The notes: generated by a model from the sequence alone, not told the origin. A stretch of 64,000 bases of DNA from Thalassobacter stenotrophicus (GCF_001458315.1 NZ_CYRX01000033.1:124001-188000), one strand, 5' to 3'; counted from the stretch's first letter, positions 7,770-16,672 are shown. A program made the numbers and translations.

Positions 7770-7824
7770 GGGGGCGCTGCCCCCGTCCTTCGGACTCCCC
7801 CGGAGGTATTTGGGGAACAAAGGA
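7770..7824 (+). repeat. Dispersed repeat, copy 1 (supplies arfB ribosome site)
   Basis: GGGGGC-GCT-GCCCCC mini-hairpin (7770-7784), then a CCCCCGGAGGTATTTGGGG core and GAACAAAGGA, ending exactly at the arfB ATG. Related copies lie at 25150-25191 (minus orientation) and 51494-51527. The terminal AAAGGA is the only ribosome site for arfB. Confidence 0.6.
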
Positions 7825-8247
7825 ATGCTGCGGGTCTCAGAGGATGTCAGTCTTGAAGAGTGGGAGTTGACGGAGAGTTTTACCCGCGCCTCGGGGCCGG
7901 GGGGGCAGAACGTCAACAAAGTCGCTACGGCTGTGGAGTTGCGGTTTGAGGCGGCGCGGTCGCCTAATTTGGCCGGGTCGGTTAAGGCGCGGTTGAAGCG
8001 CTTGGCAGGCCGGCGCTGGACTGCGGATGGGGCGATTGTGTTGCGTGTTGAGGATACGCGGCATCAGGCGCGCAACCGTGAAATCGCCCGCGATCGGTTG
8101 GTAGATTTGATCGCCAAGGCGTTGGTCGTACCCAAGCGCAGGGTCGCAACAAAGCCGACAAAGGGGTCCGTCCGGCGAAGGTTGGCCGGAAAGGCGCAGC
8201 GCGGTGCATTGAAAGCCTCGCGTGGGCGGGTTACCGATGATGAATGA
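7825..8247 (+). CDS. arfB: Alternative ribosome-rescue peptidyl-tRNA hydrolase ArfB
   Basis: 140-residue class I release-factor-like protein. ArfB (YaeJ/ICT1) hydrolyses peptidyl-tRNA on ribosomes stalled at mRNA ends, a back-up to tmRNA. The catalytic SGPGGQNVNK loop carries the GGQ tripeptide near residue 24. The Lys/Arg-rich C-terminal tail (KRRVATKPTKGSVRRRLAGK and onwards) is the part that enters the empty mRNA channel. The ATG at 7825 follows AAAGGA; an upstream TTG at 7810 is in frame but lacks a site. The stop overlaps the next start by ATGA, so it is coupled to the aminotransferase. smpB at 35.5 kb shows the tmRNA route is also present. Confidence 0.92.
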   Translation: MLRVSEDVSLEEWELTESFTRASGPGGQNVNKVATAVELRFEAARSPNLAGSVKARLKRLAGRRWTADGAIVLRVEDTRHQARNREIARDRLVDLIAKALVVPKRRVATKPTKGSVRRRLAGKAQRGALKASRGRVTDDE

Positions 8248-9491
8248 CGTCTGATTTGCTTTCTCGACGTGCGGCGGCCCTTGGGGGGCATGTGCCGACG
8301 TTTTACCGCCAGCCGCTAGAGATTGTGCGCGGTGCGGGTGTGCATGTGTGGGATGCGCAGCGGCGGCAATATCTGGATTGTTACAACAACGTACCGCACG
8401 TTGGGCATTGTCATCCGCGTGTGGTGGAGGCGATTGCCCAGCAGGCCGCGACGTTGAACACGCACACACGGTATTTGCATCCGATGGTCGTGGAATACGT
8501 TGAGCGGCTATGCGCCAAGTTTGATCACGGTTTGACGCAGGCCATCATGGTGTGCACGGGATCTGAGGCCAACGACGTCGCGTTGCGCATGGCGCAGGCG
8601 GTAACGGGTGCGCGGGGCGTGATTGCGACCGATGCGACCTATCACGGCAACACGTCAGCGGTTTCCGCTCTGAGTACTCGGCGGCCGCCAATTGGGGGGT
8701 ATCCGCCCCATGTGCGGTTGGTGCCCGCCCCCGAGGCAGGCATGACCGACGCAGAATTTGCAGCCAACGTGGCCGACGCCATCGCAGAGCTTGAAGCCGC
8801 TGGTGAAGGGTTTTCGGGGCTAATGCTGTGCCCTTTCTTTGCCAATGAAGCGTTTCCGACCGTTGCGCCGGGGTTTCTATGCGCGACGGAACAGGTTGTG
8901 CGGGATGCGGGCGGCTTAATCATGGCTGATGAGGTGCAGCCGGGCTTTGGCCGGTTGGGCAGTCATTGGTGGGGGCATGATTGGATCGGGTTGGTGCCGG
9001 ACATTGTCACGCTCGGCAAGCCCATGGCCAACGGACATCCGGTGGCGGCCGTTGTGACGCGGCCTGATATTATGGAGGCGTTCCGCAGTGCTTTTGGGTA
9101 TTTCAACACCTTTGGCGGCAACCCCGTGAGCAGTGCCGCCGCCCTTGCGACCCTTGATGTGATTGAGGAGGAGGCGCTGGTCCAAAACGCCGCCACCGTC
9201 GGCCCGCACGTGACAGAGATGTTGCGCGGGTTGGATCATCCATTCCTGCATGAGGTGCGCGGCGCGGGTCTTTTCTTTGGCATGGAGTTCCGCAAAGACG
9301 GGGCCCCCGCCACGGATTTTGTCGCCGAACTGGTCGAGCAAGTCGTGGCGCGGGGGGTCTTGCTCAACAAGATTGGGCGGCATGGAGAGGTGCTCAAGAT
9401 GCGGCCACCCATGCCGTTTTCACACCAGAACGCCGAGCATTTGGTGCAGGTGCTGGACGATGCGCTAAAGGCGACACCGCTCGATGCATGA
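8244..9491 (+). CDS. Class III PLP aminotransferase / phospho-lyase-like
   Basis: 415 residues, fold-type I class III aminotransferase. YLDCYNNVPHVGHCHPRVVEAI (about residues 44-65), GSEANDVALRMA (about 108-119), the metal-independent DEVQPGFGRLG (about 229-239) and the PLP lysine in TLGKPMANGHPVAAVV (about 253-268) are present. The N-terminal NNVPHVGHCHP pattern resembles the AGXT2L branch (ethanolamine-phosphate and 5-phosphohydroxylysine phospho-lyases) more than ordinary omega-transaminases. An APH-type kinase overlaps its 3' end by 8 bases, which suggests that the kinase product is the substrate. The exact substrate is not known. Confidence 0.88.
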   Translation: MTSDLLSRRAAALGGHVPTFYRQPLEIVRGAGVHVWDAQRRQYLDCYNNVPHVGHCHPRVVEAIAQQAATLNTHTRYLHPMVVEYVERLCAKFDHGLTQAIMVCTGSEANDVALRMAQAVTGARGVIATDATYHGNTSAVSALSTRRPPIGGYPPHVRLVPAPEAGMTDAEFAANVADAIAELEAAGEGFSGLMLCPFFANEAFPTVAPGFLCATEQVVRDAGGLIMADEVQPGFGRLGSHWWGHDWIGLVPDIVTLGKPMANGHPVAAVVTRPDIMEAFRSAFGYFNTFGGNPVSSAAALATLDVIEEEALVQNAATVGPHVTEMLRGLDHPFLHEVRGAGLFFGMEFRKDGAPATDFVAELVEQVVARGVLLNKIGRHGEVLKMRPPMPFSHQNAEHLVQVLDDALKATPLDA

Positions 9492-10449
9492 TGTGATGAC
9501 CCCCGAATCCGCAGCCGCCGATTGGGGCGCACATTCGCCGGTTCTGCTGAGCCATCGCGAGAATGCCGTTTATGCGGTTGAACGTGGCGGGCAACGCGCG
9601 GCGCTGCGGCTTCACCGACCGGGGTATATGTCCCGCCGGGCGATTTCGTCGGAACTGTGGTGGATGCAGTCGCTGGTTTCCCAGGGTTTTCCGTGTCCTG
9701 CGCCCGTGCCGCTGCCCGATGGGTCATTGGTGCGCAAAGTCGGGGACCGGATGGCCACGATGGTCACATGGGTCGAGGGCACCGCCATCGGTGAGGGTGG
9801 GGCGCCGTTGCCGGGCACTCTGGCCGATCAATCCAAACTGATGACGCAGATCGGCGGGCTGATGGCACAGATGCACAGCCTGAGCGATGGCATGGTGCTG
9901 CCCGAAGGGTTTGAGCGGCCCGCGTGGGACATGGACGGGTTTTTGAGCCACCATCCAACTTGGGGTCGGTTTTGGGAAAACCCCTGCCTGACGGATCGGG
10001 ATCGCGCCCTTGTGAACGAAGGGCGCATCATTGCGCGCCATGCGCTGAGCCGTGATGTGCCAGACATCGGGCTGATCCACGCGGACCTTTTGCGGGAGAA
10101 TGTCTTTACCGGGCCGCAAGGCCTGACATTCATCGATTTTGATGACGCAGGCATTGGCTACCGGCTGTATGATATCACGACGACCCTCACCCAAAGCCTT
10201 GAGGATCCCGAGCTGCCGGACCTCGCGCAGGCGTTGCTGCGGGGCTACGATGATGTGCGGCGGTTGTCGGATCTAGATCTATCGCTGATGCCTGTTGCGT
10301 CGCTTTTGCGATCTATGGCTGCGCTGGGGTGGGTAATGTCGCGGTACCCGGCCAACCATCCCAAAATGCCGATTTACATCGCGCGGGCCACGCGCTCGGT
10401 TGAGGCGCTGCAACAGGGGCGGAACTTCTTTCTTGAGGGGTTTGGGTGA
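9484..10449 (+). CDS. APH-family phosphotransferase (hydroxylysine/ethanolamine kinase-like)
   Basis: 321 residues with the aminoglycoside-phosphotransferase/choline-kinase fold. Catalytic loop LIHADLLRENV (H-x-D-x4-N, about residues 198-208) and the metal-binding FIDFDDAG (about 217-224) are intact. It starts 8 bases inside the class III aminotransferase gene, indicating tight coupling. In animals, hydroxylysine kinase and 5-phosphohydroxylysine phospho-lyase belong to these two families and bacterial fusions are known, so a phosphorylate-then-eliminate pathway for an amino alcohol is the best inference. Antibiotic resistance is unlikely from context. Confidence 0.85.
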   Translation: MHDVMTPESAAADWGAHSPVLLSHRENAVYAVERGGQRAALRLHRPGYMSRRAISSELWWMQSLVSQGFPCPAPVPLPDGSLVRKVGDRMATMVTWVEGTAIGEGGAPLPGTLADQSKLMTQIGGLMAQMHSLSDGMVLPEGFERPAWDMDGFLSHHPTWGRFWENPCLTDRDRALVNEGRIIARHALSRDVPDIGLIHADLLRENVFTGPQGLTFIDFDDAGIGYRLYDITTTLTQSLEDPELPDLAQALLRGYDDVRRLSDLDLSLMPVASLLRSMAALGWVMSRYPANHPKMPIYIARATRSVEALQQGRNFFLEGFG

Positions 10450-10453
10450 CCGC

Positions 10454-11746
10454 CTAAACGATCACGTCCATTGGCTCTTGGGCGTCTAGGTCGAACACGC
10501 GCTTGTAGCGTTCCACCTCGGCCTTGGGACCCATCGCTTTGTTGGGGTTGTCCGACAGCTTGACCGTAGGCTGCCCATTGGCGGCCACCGCTTTGCACAC
10601 CAGAGAAAACGGCGCGAGACCCTCGTTCGGCACCAATCCGCGAAAATCGTTTGTCAGTAATGTGCCCCAACCGAACGACACGCGCACGCGGCCTTGGAAC
10701 TGTCTTTGCAGCTCTAGGATTTTGTCCACATCCAACCCGTCCGAGAAAATCACCAGCTTTTGAGTGGGGTCCTCGCCACGCGCCTTCCACCATGCAATCG
10801 CGCGCTCTGCGCCGGTGGCGGGGTCACCGCTGTCGATGCGCATGCCAGTCCAGCCAGCCAGCCAATCGGGCGCGCCTTGCAGGAACCCTTGGGTGCCGTA
10901 GGTGTCGGGCAGGATGATCCGCAGATTGCCTTCGTGTTCGTCCTGCCAATCGGCCAGCACTTTGTAGGGGGCGTCGCGCAGGGCTGCGTCATCCTCTGCC
11001 AGTGCGCTATAGACCATCGGCAGTTCGTGCGCGTTGGTGCCGATGGCCTCCATCTCACGGCGCATGGCGATCAAACAGTTGGAGGTGCCGACAAAATGCT
11101 CGCCCAATCCCTCGCGCATGGCCTGCACGCACCAGTCTTGCCACAGAAAGCTGTGGCGCCGCCGGGTGCCAAAATCCGCCAACCTCAGGGTGGGCAGATC
11201 GCGCAGTGTTTCGACCTTTTCCCAAACCTTTGTCATCGCGCGCGCATACAACACTTGCAGCTCGAACCGGCCCATATCGCTCAGCACAGCGCGGGACCTG
11301 AGCTCCATCAAAATCGCGAGCGCGGGGATTTCCCAGAGCATAACCTCATGCCACTTGCCCTCGAACGTCAGCTCATATTGCCCGTCCCGTTTTTCGAGAT
11401 GATAGGGGGGCAGGCGCATGCCTTCGAACCATTCCATGAAATCGGAGCGGAACATCTGGCGCTTGCCGTAAAAGGTGTTGCCGCGCAGCCAAGTGCTTTC
11501 ACCTCGGCTTAGGGAGAGGGACCGCATGTGATCAAGTTGTTCGCGTAGCGCACCCTCATCAATGATATCGGCAAGCCGGATCGATTTGCTCCGGTTGATC
11601 AGCGAAAAAGTCACGTTTGTGTCGGGTTTATTGCGAAAAACCGATTGGCACATCAGGAGCTTATAGAAGTCCGTATCGATCAACGATCGCACGATCGGAT
11701 CGATCTTCCACTTGTGATTGTAGACCCGCGTGGCGATATCAACCAT
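10454..11746 (-). CDS. pncB: Nicotinate phosphoribosyltransferase
   Basis: 430 residues, the expected size. It makes nicotinate mononucleotide from nicotinate, PRPP and ATP in the NAD salvage route. The N-terminal [19 protein letters not shown] block is characteristic, and the GTNAHELPM segment (about residues 236-244) holds the phosphorylated His of the family. FRGLVPN and [11 protein letters not shown] lie near the C-terminus. A nicotinamidase gene lies 0.8 kb away on the same strand, but a plus-strand L,D-transpeptidase sits between them, so they are not one transcript. Confidence 0.95.
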   Translation of the reverse strand: MVDIATRVYNHKWKIDPIVRSLIDTDFYKLLMCQSVFRNKPDTNVTFSLINRSKSIRLADIIDEGALREQLDHMRSLSLSRGESTWLRGNTFYGKRQMFRSDFMEWFEGMRLPPYHLEKRDGQYELTFEGKWHEVMLWEIPALAILMELRSRAVLSDMGRFELQVLYARAMTKVWEKVETLRDLPTLRLADFGTRRRHSFLWQDWCVQAMREGLGEHFVGTSNCLIAMRREMEAIGTNAHELPMVYSALAEDDAALRDAPYKVLADWQDEHEGNLRIILPDTYGTQGFLQGAPDWLAGWTGMRIDSGDPATGAERAIAWWKARGEDPTQKLVIFSDGLDVDKILELQRQFQGRVRVSFGWGTLLTNDFRGLVPNEGLAPFSLVCKAVAANGQPTVKLSDNPNKAMGPKAEVERYKRVFDLDAQEPMDVIV

Positions 11747-11913
11747 GGTGCGCTCCTTTGGTTAATGGCTTTAGACCAAACGCCACGCGGGAAAGCAATC
11801 AGGCCGGGCGCAGGTGTGGCTCTCACACCATTGTGTCTGGCAATTCGGGCCTATGCCCCTTTTCATAAGGCCTCAAAATCGGCACATCAGAAACATCGCC
11901 CAAGGAGAGACCC

Positions 11914-12501
11914 GTGACCAAACCTGTTTTTTCCCGTCGCTCGCTGCTGTTGACCGCTGGTGCCAGTGTTCTGGCCGCTCCTGCCATCGCGCAGGACCTC
12001 GATTTTGAGGTGCAGGACCGGTCCATCACGGCCGTGACGCGCCGCAACACATCCAGCTTCCGGCAGCAGTCTTGGCAGGATCACTTCGACACACTGGGTG
12101 TCGCGACGATCGTGTGTGATACCGGGTCCCGGGCGCTGCATTACTGGAACGCGGACGACACGGATTACCGGATTTATCCGACGTCCGTCCCCATGAGCGA
12201 AGAACTTACCCGCCGCGGCTACACCACGATTGTACGCAAGAAAGAGGGCCCAACATGGACGCCCACGGCCAATATGCGCCGCCGCGACCCATCCCTGCCT
12301 GAGTTCATGGAGGCAGGCCCCGGCAACCCGCTGGGCACGCATGCCATGTACCTCGGCTGGCCCGCCTACCTGATCCACGGGACCCACGACACGCGCAAAA
12401 TCGGGCGTCAGTCGTCATCGGGCTGCATTGGCCTGTATAACGAAAAGATCGAAGAGCTGTTCGCGCTCGCCCCAATTGGGACGCAAGTGCGCGTCATCTG
12501 A
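11914..12501 (+). CDS. Tat-exported L,D-transpeptidase (YkuD domain)
   Basis: 195 residues. The N-terminus has twin arginines (SRRSLLLTAGASVLAAPAIAQ, residues 7-27), a Tat signal with an AIA-Q cleavage site. The YkuD catalytic block HGTHDTRKIGRQSSSGCIG (about residues 153-171) has the His and nucleophilic Cys that form 3-3 peptidoglycan cross-links or anchor lipoproteins. The residue after SGCI is Gly rather than the Arg of the common SGC-I/V-R motif. GTG start at 11914 follows AAGGAG. A paralogue with the standard motif is at 18066. Confidence 0.9.
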   Translation: MTKPVFSRRSLLLTAGASVLAAPAIAQDLDFEVQDRSITAVTRRNTSSFRQQSWQDHFDTLGVATIVCDTGSRALHYWNADDTDYRIYPTSVPMSEELTRRGYTTIVRKKEGPTWTPTANMRRRDPSLPEFMEAGPGNPLGTHAMYLGWPAYLIHGTHDTRKIGRQSSSGCIGLYNEKIEELFALAPIGTQVRVI

Positions 12502-12511
12502 TCATGGCCGC

Positions 12512-13108
12512 TTAGCCCGCCAGAACAACACCCGCCGCCGCCATCCCGTCCCGCGCGGCGGCCAATGAACCGTCGAAATCAATCGCGCGGCATAGGTCCA
12601 TGCGGACTGCGACCTCAAATCCCAACTTAGCTGCATCCACGGCTGAATAATTGACGCAAAAATCTGTGGCCAACCCCACAAGCGTCACTTGGGTGATCCC
12701 GCGCGTGCGCAAATACCCCTCCAGCCCCGTGGGCGTTGTGTGGTCATTCTCAAAAAACGCAGAATAGCTGTCGATAGCGGGGTTAAACCCTTTGCGGATG
12801 ATCATATCGGCACGATCTGTGCGCAGATCAGAGTGAAAATTCGCGCCACGACTGCCTTGGATACAATGATCGGGCCACAAAACCTGGGGGCCGTAGGGCA
12901 TCTGGGTCAGGCTCATGGGGGCCGCGTCATGGCTGCTGGCAAAGCTGGAATGCCCGGCGGGGTGCCAATCTTGGGTCAGGATCACGGCGTCGAAATCAGC
13001 CATCAATGCGTTGATGCCGGGAACAATCGCATCGCCGTCCGGTACCGCAAGCGCACCACCGGGGCAGAAATCGTTCTGGACGTCGATCACAAGCAGGGCG
13101 TGGGTCAT
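12512..13108 (-). CDS. pncA: Nicotinamidase
   Basis: 198 residues, isochorismatase-like hydrolase that deaminates nicotinamide to nicotinate, which feeds pncB. LLVIDVQNDFCPGGALAV (residues 5-22, catalytic Asp), the metal-site DWHPAGHSSF (about 53-62) and the nucleophile in GLATDFCVNYSA (about 155-166) are all present. The start is placed at MTHALLVIDV; the in-frame upstream extension (to 13201) is rich in Arg and overlaps the next gene's start. It is convergent with the L,D-transpeptidase. Confidence 0.95.
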   Translation of the reverse strand: MTHALLVIDVQNDFCPGGALAVPDGDAIVPGINALMADFDAVILTQDWHPAGHSSFASSHDAAPMSLTQMPYGPQVLWPDHCIQGSRGANFHSDLRTDRADMIIRKGFNPAIDSYSAFFENDHTTPTGLEGYLRTRGITQVTLVGLATDFCVNYSAVDAAKLGFEVAVRMDLCRAIDFDGSLAAARDGMAAAGVVLAG

Positions 13109-13182
13109 GGGGGCCTCCGGGCATGGGTCTGCGACCAGCTTACGCCTTGAGCGGTGCCGCGCAACCGCGTATGCGATAGCCC

Positions 13183-14061
13183 ATGTATACAGTAGCTGCA
13201 CTCTATCACTTTACCCCGTTTGCGGATGTCGCCGCCCTTCAGGATCCGCTGCGGGACGCCTGTGAGGCGGGCGGCGTTGTCGGTACGCTCTTGCTCGCGC
13301 CCGAGGGGATCAACGGGACCATCGCCGGTCCACGCGCCGGGATTGACGCTGCCTTGGCCCATATCCGCGCCCTTCCGGGGTGCAGCGACTTGGAGTGGAA
13401 AGAAAGCACCGCCGCCGAGCGTCCCTTCAAAAAGCTCAAGGTGCGCCTCAAGCGAGAGATCGTCACCATGGGCCAGCCCCATGTGGACCCCCGCGCAAGC
13501 GTGGGTCACTATGTGACGCCCGCCGACTGGAATGACCTGATCTCTCAACCCGATGTCGCCGTGATCGACACGCGCAACGATTACGAGGTGGCCATCGGCA
13601 CGTTTGAAGGCGCCGTTGACCCCGAAACCAAAAGCTTTGGTGAGTTCCCCGCATGGTGGGAGGCCAACAAGGCCCGCTTTCACAACAAGCGGATTGCGAT
13701 GTTCTGTACGGGGGGGATTCGCTGCGAAAAGTCTACGAATTACCTGCTGGGCGAAGGCGTCGAGGAGGTGTTCCACCTCAAGGGTGGCATCCTGAAATAC
13801 CTCGAAGAAGTTCCCGAGACGGACAGCAAATGGGACGGATCGTGCTTTGTTTTTGATCGGCGCGTCAGCGTGGAACACGGCCTGCGCGAAGGGCCCCATG
13901 TTCTGTGCCACGCCTGCCGCCGCCCCCTAGACCCCGCCGATACTCAGCGTCCTGAGTATGAGGCCGGGGTACAGTGCCACCAATGCGTGGACGACTATTC
14001 CGAGGCCGACCGCGTCCGTTTCCGCGAACGCCAGCGCCAGTTAGAACAGGCCAAGTCATGA
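13183..14061 (+). CDS. trhO: tRNA uridine(34) 5-hydroxylase TrhO (rhodanese family, YceA type)
   Basis: 292 residues. TrhO hydroxylates U34 of certain tRNAs with O2. The N-terminal UPF0176 domain (residues 1-100, with FKKLKVRLKREIV) is followed by a rhodanese domain with active-site Cys in FCTGGIRCEKS (Cys near residue 175). A C-terminal zinc-binding-like region has HACRRP and QCHQCVDD cysteine pairs (about residues 243-271). The next gene starts within its stop codon (ATGA), so the thioesterase is translationally coupled. Confidence 0.95.
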   Translation: MYTVAALYHFTPFADVAALQDPLRDACEAGGVVGTLLLAPEGINGTIAGPRAGIDAALAHIRALPGCSDLEWKESTAAERPFKKLKVRLKREIVTMGQPHVDPRASVGHYVTPADWNDLISQPDVAVIDTRNDYEVAIGTFEGAVDPETKSFGEFPAWWEANKARFHNKRIAMFCTGGIRCEKSTNYLLGEGVEEVFHLKGGILKYLEEVPETDSKWDGSCFVFDRRVSVEHGLREGPHVLCHACRRPLDPADTQRPEYEAGVQCHQCVDDYSEADRVRFRERQRQLEQAKS

Positions 14062-14432
14062 CCCAAGATGAACGCGGCGAACTGCTTTTGCGGACCATGG
14101 CCATGCCCGCCGACACCAACGCCTCGGGCGATATTTTTGGTGGCTGGCTACTGAGCCAAATGGATATCGCGGCGGGTATCATTGCCAGCCAGAGGGCACA
14201 GGGCAGGGTGGCAACCATCGCGATTGAGGCGATGAAATTCATTCGTCCCGTCCACGTGGGCGATGTGCTGTGCATCTACGGTCAGGTCACACGCGAAGGC
14301 CGCAGTTCCATGGGGATCACCCTAGAGGCATGGGTCCTACGGGACCGCATCGGCGCGCGTGAAAAGGTAACCGAGGGCCTGTTTACCTTTGTGGCCATTG
14401 ATGACGAAGGCCGCAAACGGGCGTTGCCCTAA
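14058..14432 (+). CDS. YciA-type acyl-CoA thioesterase (hotdog fold)
   Basis: 124 residues. Family members hydrolyse acyl-CoAs to free CoA. The pattern TMAMPADTNASGDIFGGWLLSQMDIAAG (residues about 13-40) is the YciA/acyl-CoA-hydrolase signature with the helix-borne Asp, and FIRPVHVGDVL is the second conserved strand. The start codon overlaps the trhO stop; a longer frame from 13974 lies inside trhO and is discarded. Chain-length preference cannot be judged. Confidence 0.92.
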   Translation: MTQDERGELLLRTMAMPADTNASGDIFGGWLLSQMDIAAGIIASQRAQGRVATIAIEAMKFIRPVHVGDVLCIYGQVTREGRSSMGITLEAWVLRDRIGAREKVTEGLFTFVAIDDEGRKRALP

Positions 14433-14474
14433 CACGCCCCATGGCTAGTGTGGTCCCCAAAGGGGAGGGGCCTC

Positions 14475-14897
14475 ATGCAGCTTGAATTTCATCACATCAA
14501 CGTTGTGGGCGACGATATCGATCGCTTGCACAATTTCTACACCAACGTCCTTGGGCTGGCGGATATGCCGGTCGAAATGTTTCCCCGTACCGAGGCGCGG
14601 GCGGGGGCCGGCTACGATGGCGATATCAAATTCGCAACGGACGGCGGCATGCAAATGCATCTGGCCCAACGCGACCTAACCGTCGCCTTTCGCAACGGCC
14701 AATCACTTAATCCCGTCGCTCGCGGGCACATCGCGTTTCGCACGGATGATTTGGCGCAGGTTTTGGCGGAGCTAGACGCGGCGGGTGTGCCCTACGCCGA
14801 CTACGGCACCGCGTTCTCGGCAGAGTGGCACCAAGTCTTTTTCCAAGACCCCGAGGGCAATGTCATTGAGGTCCATCAGCAGGTCGCGAAGGCATAA
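14475..14897 (+). CDS. VOC (glyoxalase/dioxygenase) superfamily protein
   Basis: 140 residues, single vicinal-oxygen-chelate unit. Metal-ligand candidates are His6 in LEFHHINVVG, His near residue 78 in GHIAFRTDDL and Glu near 133 in FFQDPEGNVIEVHQQ. The role could be lyase, dioxygenase or resistance-type; sequence alone does not decide. ATG at 14475 follows GGGGAGGGG; an upstream in-frame GTG at 14448 is less likely. A palindromic hairpin lies downstream. Confidence 0.85.
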   Translation: MQLEFHHINVVGDDIDRLHNFYTNVLGLADMPVEMFPRTEARAGAGYDGDIKFATDGGMQMHLAQRDLTVAFRNGQSLNPVARGHIAFRTDDLAQVLAELDAAGVPYADYGTAFSAEWHQVFFQDPEGNVIEVHQQVAKA

Positions 14898-14911
14898 CCT
14901 GCGTGGGTAGT

Positions 14912-14939
14912 CGTAGGGCGCGCCGCGGCGCACCCTACG
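14912..14939. terminator. 28-base palindrome, probable bidirectional terminator
   Basis: CGTAGGG(C)GCGCCGCGGCGC(A)CCCTACG is a palindrome with a single non-Watson-Crick (C-A) mismatch pair. It lies between convergent genes and is followed on the plus strand by GTTTTGT. The core looks like the REP-type CGTAGGGTGCGC palindromes of many proteobacteria. Confidence 0.6.
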
Positions 14940-14952
14940 GTTTTGTATCTGT

Positions 14953-16608
14953 CTAGCGCGTGAATTTCTTGTATTTCACGCGTGTCGGTTCCAGTGCATC
15001 TGGGCCGAGGCGACGCTCTTTGTCTTCCTCATAGGCTTGGAAGTTGCCCTCAAACCACTCCACATGCGCCTCACCTTCAAACGCAAGGATGTGCGTGCAC
15101 AGCCGATCGAGGAAGAACCGATCGTGCGAGATGATGACCGCGCAACCCGCGAAATCGTCCAGCGCATCTTCGAGCGCGCGCAGCGTTTCAACATCCAAGT
15201 CGTTGGTCGGCTCATCGAGCAGCAGCACGTTGCCACCGGATTTGAGCAGCTTGGCCATGTGCACGCGGTTACGTTCACCACCCGACAACAGGCCGACCTT
15301 TTTCTGCTGATCGCCGCCCTTAAAGTTGAACGAGGAACAATAGGCCCGGGAATTCACCTCCGCGTCGCCGAGTTTGATCAACTCCGCCCCGCCCGAAATT
15401 TCTTCCCACACGGTGGCATCGGGGCTGAGCGTATCGCGCGACTGATCCACGAAGGACAACTTGACCGTATCACCAAATTCAACCGTGCCCTCATCGGGCT
15501 TTTCGACGCCCGTCAGCATATTGAACAGCGTCGATTTACCCGCGCCGTTAGGCCCGATCACGCCGACAATCCCACCCGGAGGCAGCGAGAACGACAGGTC
15601 TTCAATCAACAAGCGGTCGCCAAAACCCTTCTTCAGGTTTTCGACCTCAATCACCTTGTTGCCCAGACGCGGGCCGTTGGGGATGACGATCTGGGCGCGG
15701 CTGATTTTCTCACGCTCGGACTGGCCTGCCATTTCTTCGTAGGCGGCAATCCGGGCCTTGGATTTGGCTTGGCGGGCCTTGGCACCGGCGCGAATCCACT
15801 CCAGCTCCTTCTCCAAGGCTTTGGTCTTGGATTTGTCGTCCTTGGCCTCACGCTCCAGCCGTTTGGCTTTTTGCTCCAGCCAAGCAGAGTAGTTGCCTTC
15901 GTAGGGAATGCCCCGGCCCCGGTCCAACTCAAGGATCCAGCCGGTGATGTCATCAAGAAAATAGCGGTCGTGGGTCACGATCAGGATCGTGCCTTTGTAG
16001 TCGATTAGGTGGCGTTGCAGCCACGCGATAGTTTCCGCGTCCAAGTGGTTGGTCGGTTCATCGAGCAGCAGCATGTCAGGCGCTTCGAGCAGCAGTTTGC
16101 ACAGCGCCACACGGCGCCGCTCGCCGCCCGACAGGTTTGCGGGCATCGCGTCATCGGGGGGGCAGCGCAGCGCCTCCAGCGAGACGTCGATCTGCGCGTC
16201 CAGATCCCAAAGGTTCTGCGCGTCGATCTCGTCTTGGAGCTGCGCCATCTCATCGGCGGTCTCATCCGAGTAGTTCATCGCCAACTCGTTGTAGCGATCC
16301 AGAATGTCTTTCTTGGCCTTCACACCCAGCATCACGTTTTCACGCACGTTGAGGGATTCGTCCAAGTGGGGTTCCTGCGGCAGGTAGCCAACTTTGGCGC
16401 CCTCGGCGGACCACGCCTCACCGGTGAAATCCTTGTCCATCCCGGCCATGATTTTCATCAGGGTGGATTTACCTGCGCCGTTTACGCCAACGACGCCAAT
16501 CTTCACGCCGGGCAAAAAGCTCAGGCGGATGTTCTCAAAGCACTTCTTGCCACCGGGATAGGTCTTGGACACGCCGTCCATGTGGTAGACATATTGATAA
16601 GCCGCCAT
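14953..16608 (-). CDS. ettA: Energy-dependent translational throttle protein EttA (ABC-F)
   Basis: 551 residues, two ABC ATPase domains without membrane segments. EttA binds the ribosomal E site and gates the first elongation step according to ATP/ADP. Walker A: GVNGAGKST (about residues 40-48) and GPNGAGKST (about 350-358). Signatures LSGGERRRVALCKLLL and LSGGERNRVHMAKLL and both LLLDEPTN Walker B motifs are present. The inter-domain linker is highly charged. The N-terminus MAAYQYVYHMDGVSKTYPGGK matches EttA orthologues. Confidence 0.96.
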   Translation of the reverse strand: MAAYQYVYHMDGVSKTYPGGKKCFENIRLSFLPGVKIGVVGVNGAGKSTLMKIMAGMDKDFTGEAWSAEGAKVGYLPQEPHLDESLNVRENVMLGVKAKKDILDRYNELAMNYSDETADEMAQLQDEIDAQNLWDLDAQIDVSLEALRCPPDDAMPANLSGGERRRVALCKLLLEAPDMLLLDEPTNHLDAETIAWLQRHLIDYKGTILIVTHDRYFLDDITGWILELDRGRGIPYEGNYSAWLEQKAKRLEREAKDDKSKTKALEKELEWIRAGAKARQAKSKARIAAYEEMAGQSEREKISRAQIVIPNGPRLGNKVIEVENLKKGFGDRLLIEDLSFSLPPGGIVGVIGPNGAGKSTLFNMLTGVEKPDEGTVEFGDTVKLSFVDQSRDTLSPDATVWEEISGGAELIKLGDAEVNSRAYCSSFNFKGGDQQKKVGLLSGGERNRVHMAKLLKSGGNVLLLDEPTNDLDVETLRALEDALDDFAGCAVIISHDRFFLDRLCTHILAFEGEAHVEWFEGNFQAYEEDKERRLGPDALEPTRVKYKKFTR

Positions 16609-16672
16609 TGGGGTCCTCCAAACGTTTCACAGGGATGTAGCCGGGGCGCGCCCAGAGGGCAACAGCCGCCGC

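Noticed and set aside
9484-10449. Aminoglycoside resistance gene
   Set aside because: The APH fold is shared with many metabolic kinases and the overlap with a class III aminotransferase points to metabolism.
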